The translations under genes were made by a program, and so were the position numbers. Source: Demequina soli (GTDB lineage: Bacteria; Actinomycetota; Actinomycetes; Actinomycetales; Demequinaceae). Taken from it: a stretch of 64,000 nt of DNA. Positions 63,111 to 64,000 of this stretch are shown here, in pieces (the first letter of the stretch is position 1; each line of letters begins with the position of its first letter). A model generated the notes under the pieces. That model was not told the origin of the DNA, did no database searches, and worked only from the letters and a program-made list of their open reading frames with translations. The DNA is taken from assembly GCF_000971195.1 (NCBI RefSeq), contig NZ_BBLZ01000002.1:310001-374000 (forward strand), in the 5' to 3' direction.

Positions 63111-64000
63111 CTACTCGCCGGCCGGCTGCGCCTGCGGCGCCGAGCCCTCGCCCGAGCCCGAGCCGCCCGAGCGGCGGCGACGGCGGTTGCGGCTGCGACG
63201 CGGCGCGGCCTCGCCCTCCGCGGTCGCGGCGGACGTGCCCTCGGCGCGGGGCTCGCGGGGAGCGGACGAGTCCGCACCCGCGCCCGCACCGGAGCCGCCG
63301 CGGCGACGGCGGTTGCGGTTGCGCCCCTCGCCCGAGCCCTCGCCGGAGCCGGAGCCGCCGGAGCGACCGCCGGAGCGCGAGCCGCCCTGACCGCGGCCAC
63401 CGTCACGGCCGCCACGGCCACCGTCACGGGAGCCCGAGCCGCCGGTGTGCTTGCCGGTCTCGCCCAGGTCCTCGAGCGTCTCCGCCTCGAGGCCCTCGCG
63501 GGTGCGCTTGTCGCGCGGCAGGCGGCCCTTGGTGCCCGCCGGGATGTCGAGGTCCTCGAACAGGTGCGGCGAGCTCGAGTACGTCTCCTGGGGCTCGGGG
63601 TAGCCGAGGTCGAGCGCCTTGTCGATGAGCGACCAGCGGGGCACGTCGTCCCAGTCGACGAACGTCACGGCGGTGCCGGTCTTGCCCGCGCGGCCGGTGC
63701 GGCCGATGCGGTGCAGGTACGTCTTCTCGTCCTCGGGGCACTGGTAGTTGACCACGTGCGTGACGTCGGTGACGTCGATGCCTCGCGCCGCGACGTCGGT
63801 CGCGACCAGGATGTCGATCTTGCCCGAGCGGAAGGCGCGCAGCGCCTGCTCGCGGGCGCCCTGGCCCAGGTCGCCGTGGATCGCACCGGCGGCGAAGCCG
63901 CGCTCGCGCAGCTCGTCCGACACCTTCGCGGCGGTGCGCTTGGTGCGTGCGAACACGACGGTGAGGCCGCGGCCGTTGGCCTGGAGCAGGCGCGCGAGCA
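63111..64000 (-). CDS. DEAD-box RNA helicase, C-terminal part (cut by window edge)
   Basis: The last 296 codons of a helicase whose start lies beyond the window. The second RecA domain is visible: VVFARTKRTA, GAIHGDLGQGARE, ILVATDVAARGIDV, YLHRIGRTGRAGKTG. The tail (about 130 residues) is Gly/Arg/Ser-rich with NRNRRRR blocks, typical of actinobacterial RNA helicases of the RhlE/DeaD group. It is distinct from the helicase at 10329-11831. The frame stays open to base 64000. Confidence 0.92.
   Translation of the reverse strand, partial: LARLLQANGRGLTVVFARTKRTAAKVSDELRERGFAAGAIHGDLGQGAREQALRAFRSGKIDILVATDVAARGIDVTDVTHVVNYQCPEDEKTYLHRIGRTGRAGKTGTAVTFVDWDDVPRWSLIDKALDLGYPEPQETYSSSPHLFEDLDIPAGTKGRLPRDKRTREGLEAETLEDLGETGKHTGGSGSRDGGRGGRDGGRGQGGSRSGGRSGGSGSGEGSGEGRNRNRRRRGGSGAGAGADSSAPREPRAEGTSAATAEGEAAPRRSRNRRRRRSGGSGSGEGSAPQAQPAGE

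Overview
The window is about 70% GC or more by eye. It carries ordinary housekeeping genes with many GTG starts, overlapping start and stop codons (GTGA, ATGA) and apparently leaderless genes. Family content (SURF1, DUF3817, DUF3017, DUF6350, a PcrA with a C-terminal Tudor-like tail, a eukaryote-type NADP isocitrate dehydrogenase, a 329-residue malate dehydrogenase) points to a chromosomal segment of an actinobacterium, probably Micrococcales near Cellulomonadaceae or Demequinaceae. I cannot fix the genus. No rRNA, tRNA, CRISPR array, transposase or phage gene was seen.

Layout. 1-12.6 kb: pta (cut by the left edge), a membrane diguanylate cyclase, a coupled SURF1/DUF3817/guaA operon, a PspC-domain protein divergent from a two-component system, a membrane protein, a DEAD-box helicase and an unknown Pro/Ala-rich protein. 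12.8-23.3 kb: pcrA, followed by a 7.8-kb island bounded by two 66-bp copies of the pcrA 3' end. The island carries a 2,229-residue secreted Rhs/YD-repeat protein ending in an RNase Sa-type ribonuclease, a barstar-like immunity gene overlapping it by 4 bp, and a truncated membrane ORF. 23.3-35 kb: a secreted Cys-containing protein, ldh, sucCD, a DUF6350 protein, purN-purH-DUF3017, an aquaporin, icd and mdh. 35-43.9 kb: an amino-sugar catabolic operon (ROK repressor with a clear operator, ABC importer, GH3 N-acetylglucosaminidase, ROK kinase, nagB, compact nagA). 43.9-64 kb: purU, a SpoIID-domain protein, GNAT, a ZTP riboswitch ahead of glyA-folD, xthA, galK, an mrp/DUF1003/MgtE_N-CBS block, a PLP decarboxylase divergent from a MocR regulator, a flavin monooxygenase, VanZ, pepP, PHP and S4 proteins, and a DEAD-box helicase cut by the right edge.

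Pathway links. SucCD, Icd and Mdh give three TCA-cycle steps, with Pta and Ldh handling overflow carbon. PurN, PurH, PurU, GlyA, FolD and GuaA share folate one-carbon units and purine nucleotides, and the ZTP riboswitch ties glyA-folD to 10-formyl-THF shortage. The amino-sugar operon takes imported oligosaccharides to fructose-6-phosphate.

The most striking signal is not a gene. The 10-mer GGACGATGCG (core of a longer GGGGACGATGCGCSG) occurs about 41 times by eye count, on both strands, in genes and spacers, where well under one is expected by chance. It is often paired into hairpins and is absent from the Rhs island. This resembles DNA-uptake-sequence systems and may be an undescribed genome-wide DNA signal. 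Several other palindromic intergenic repeat families also occur.
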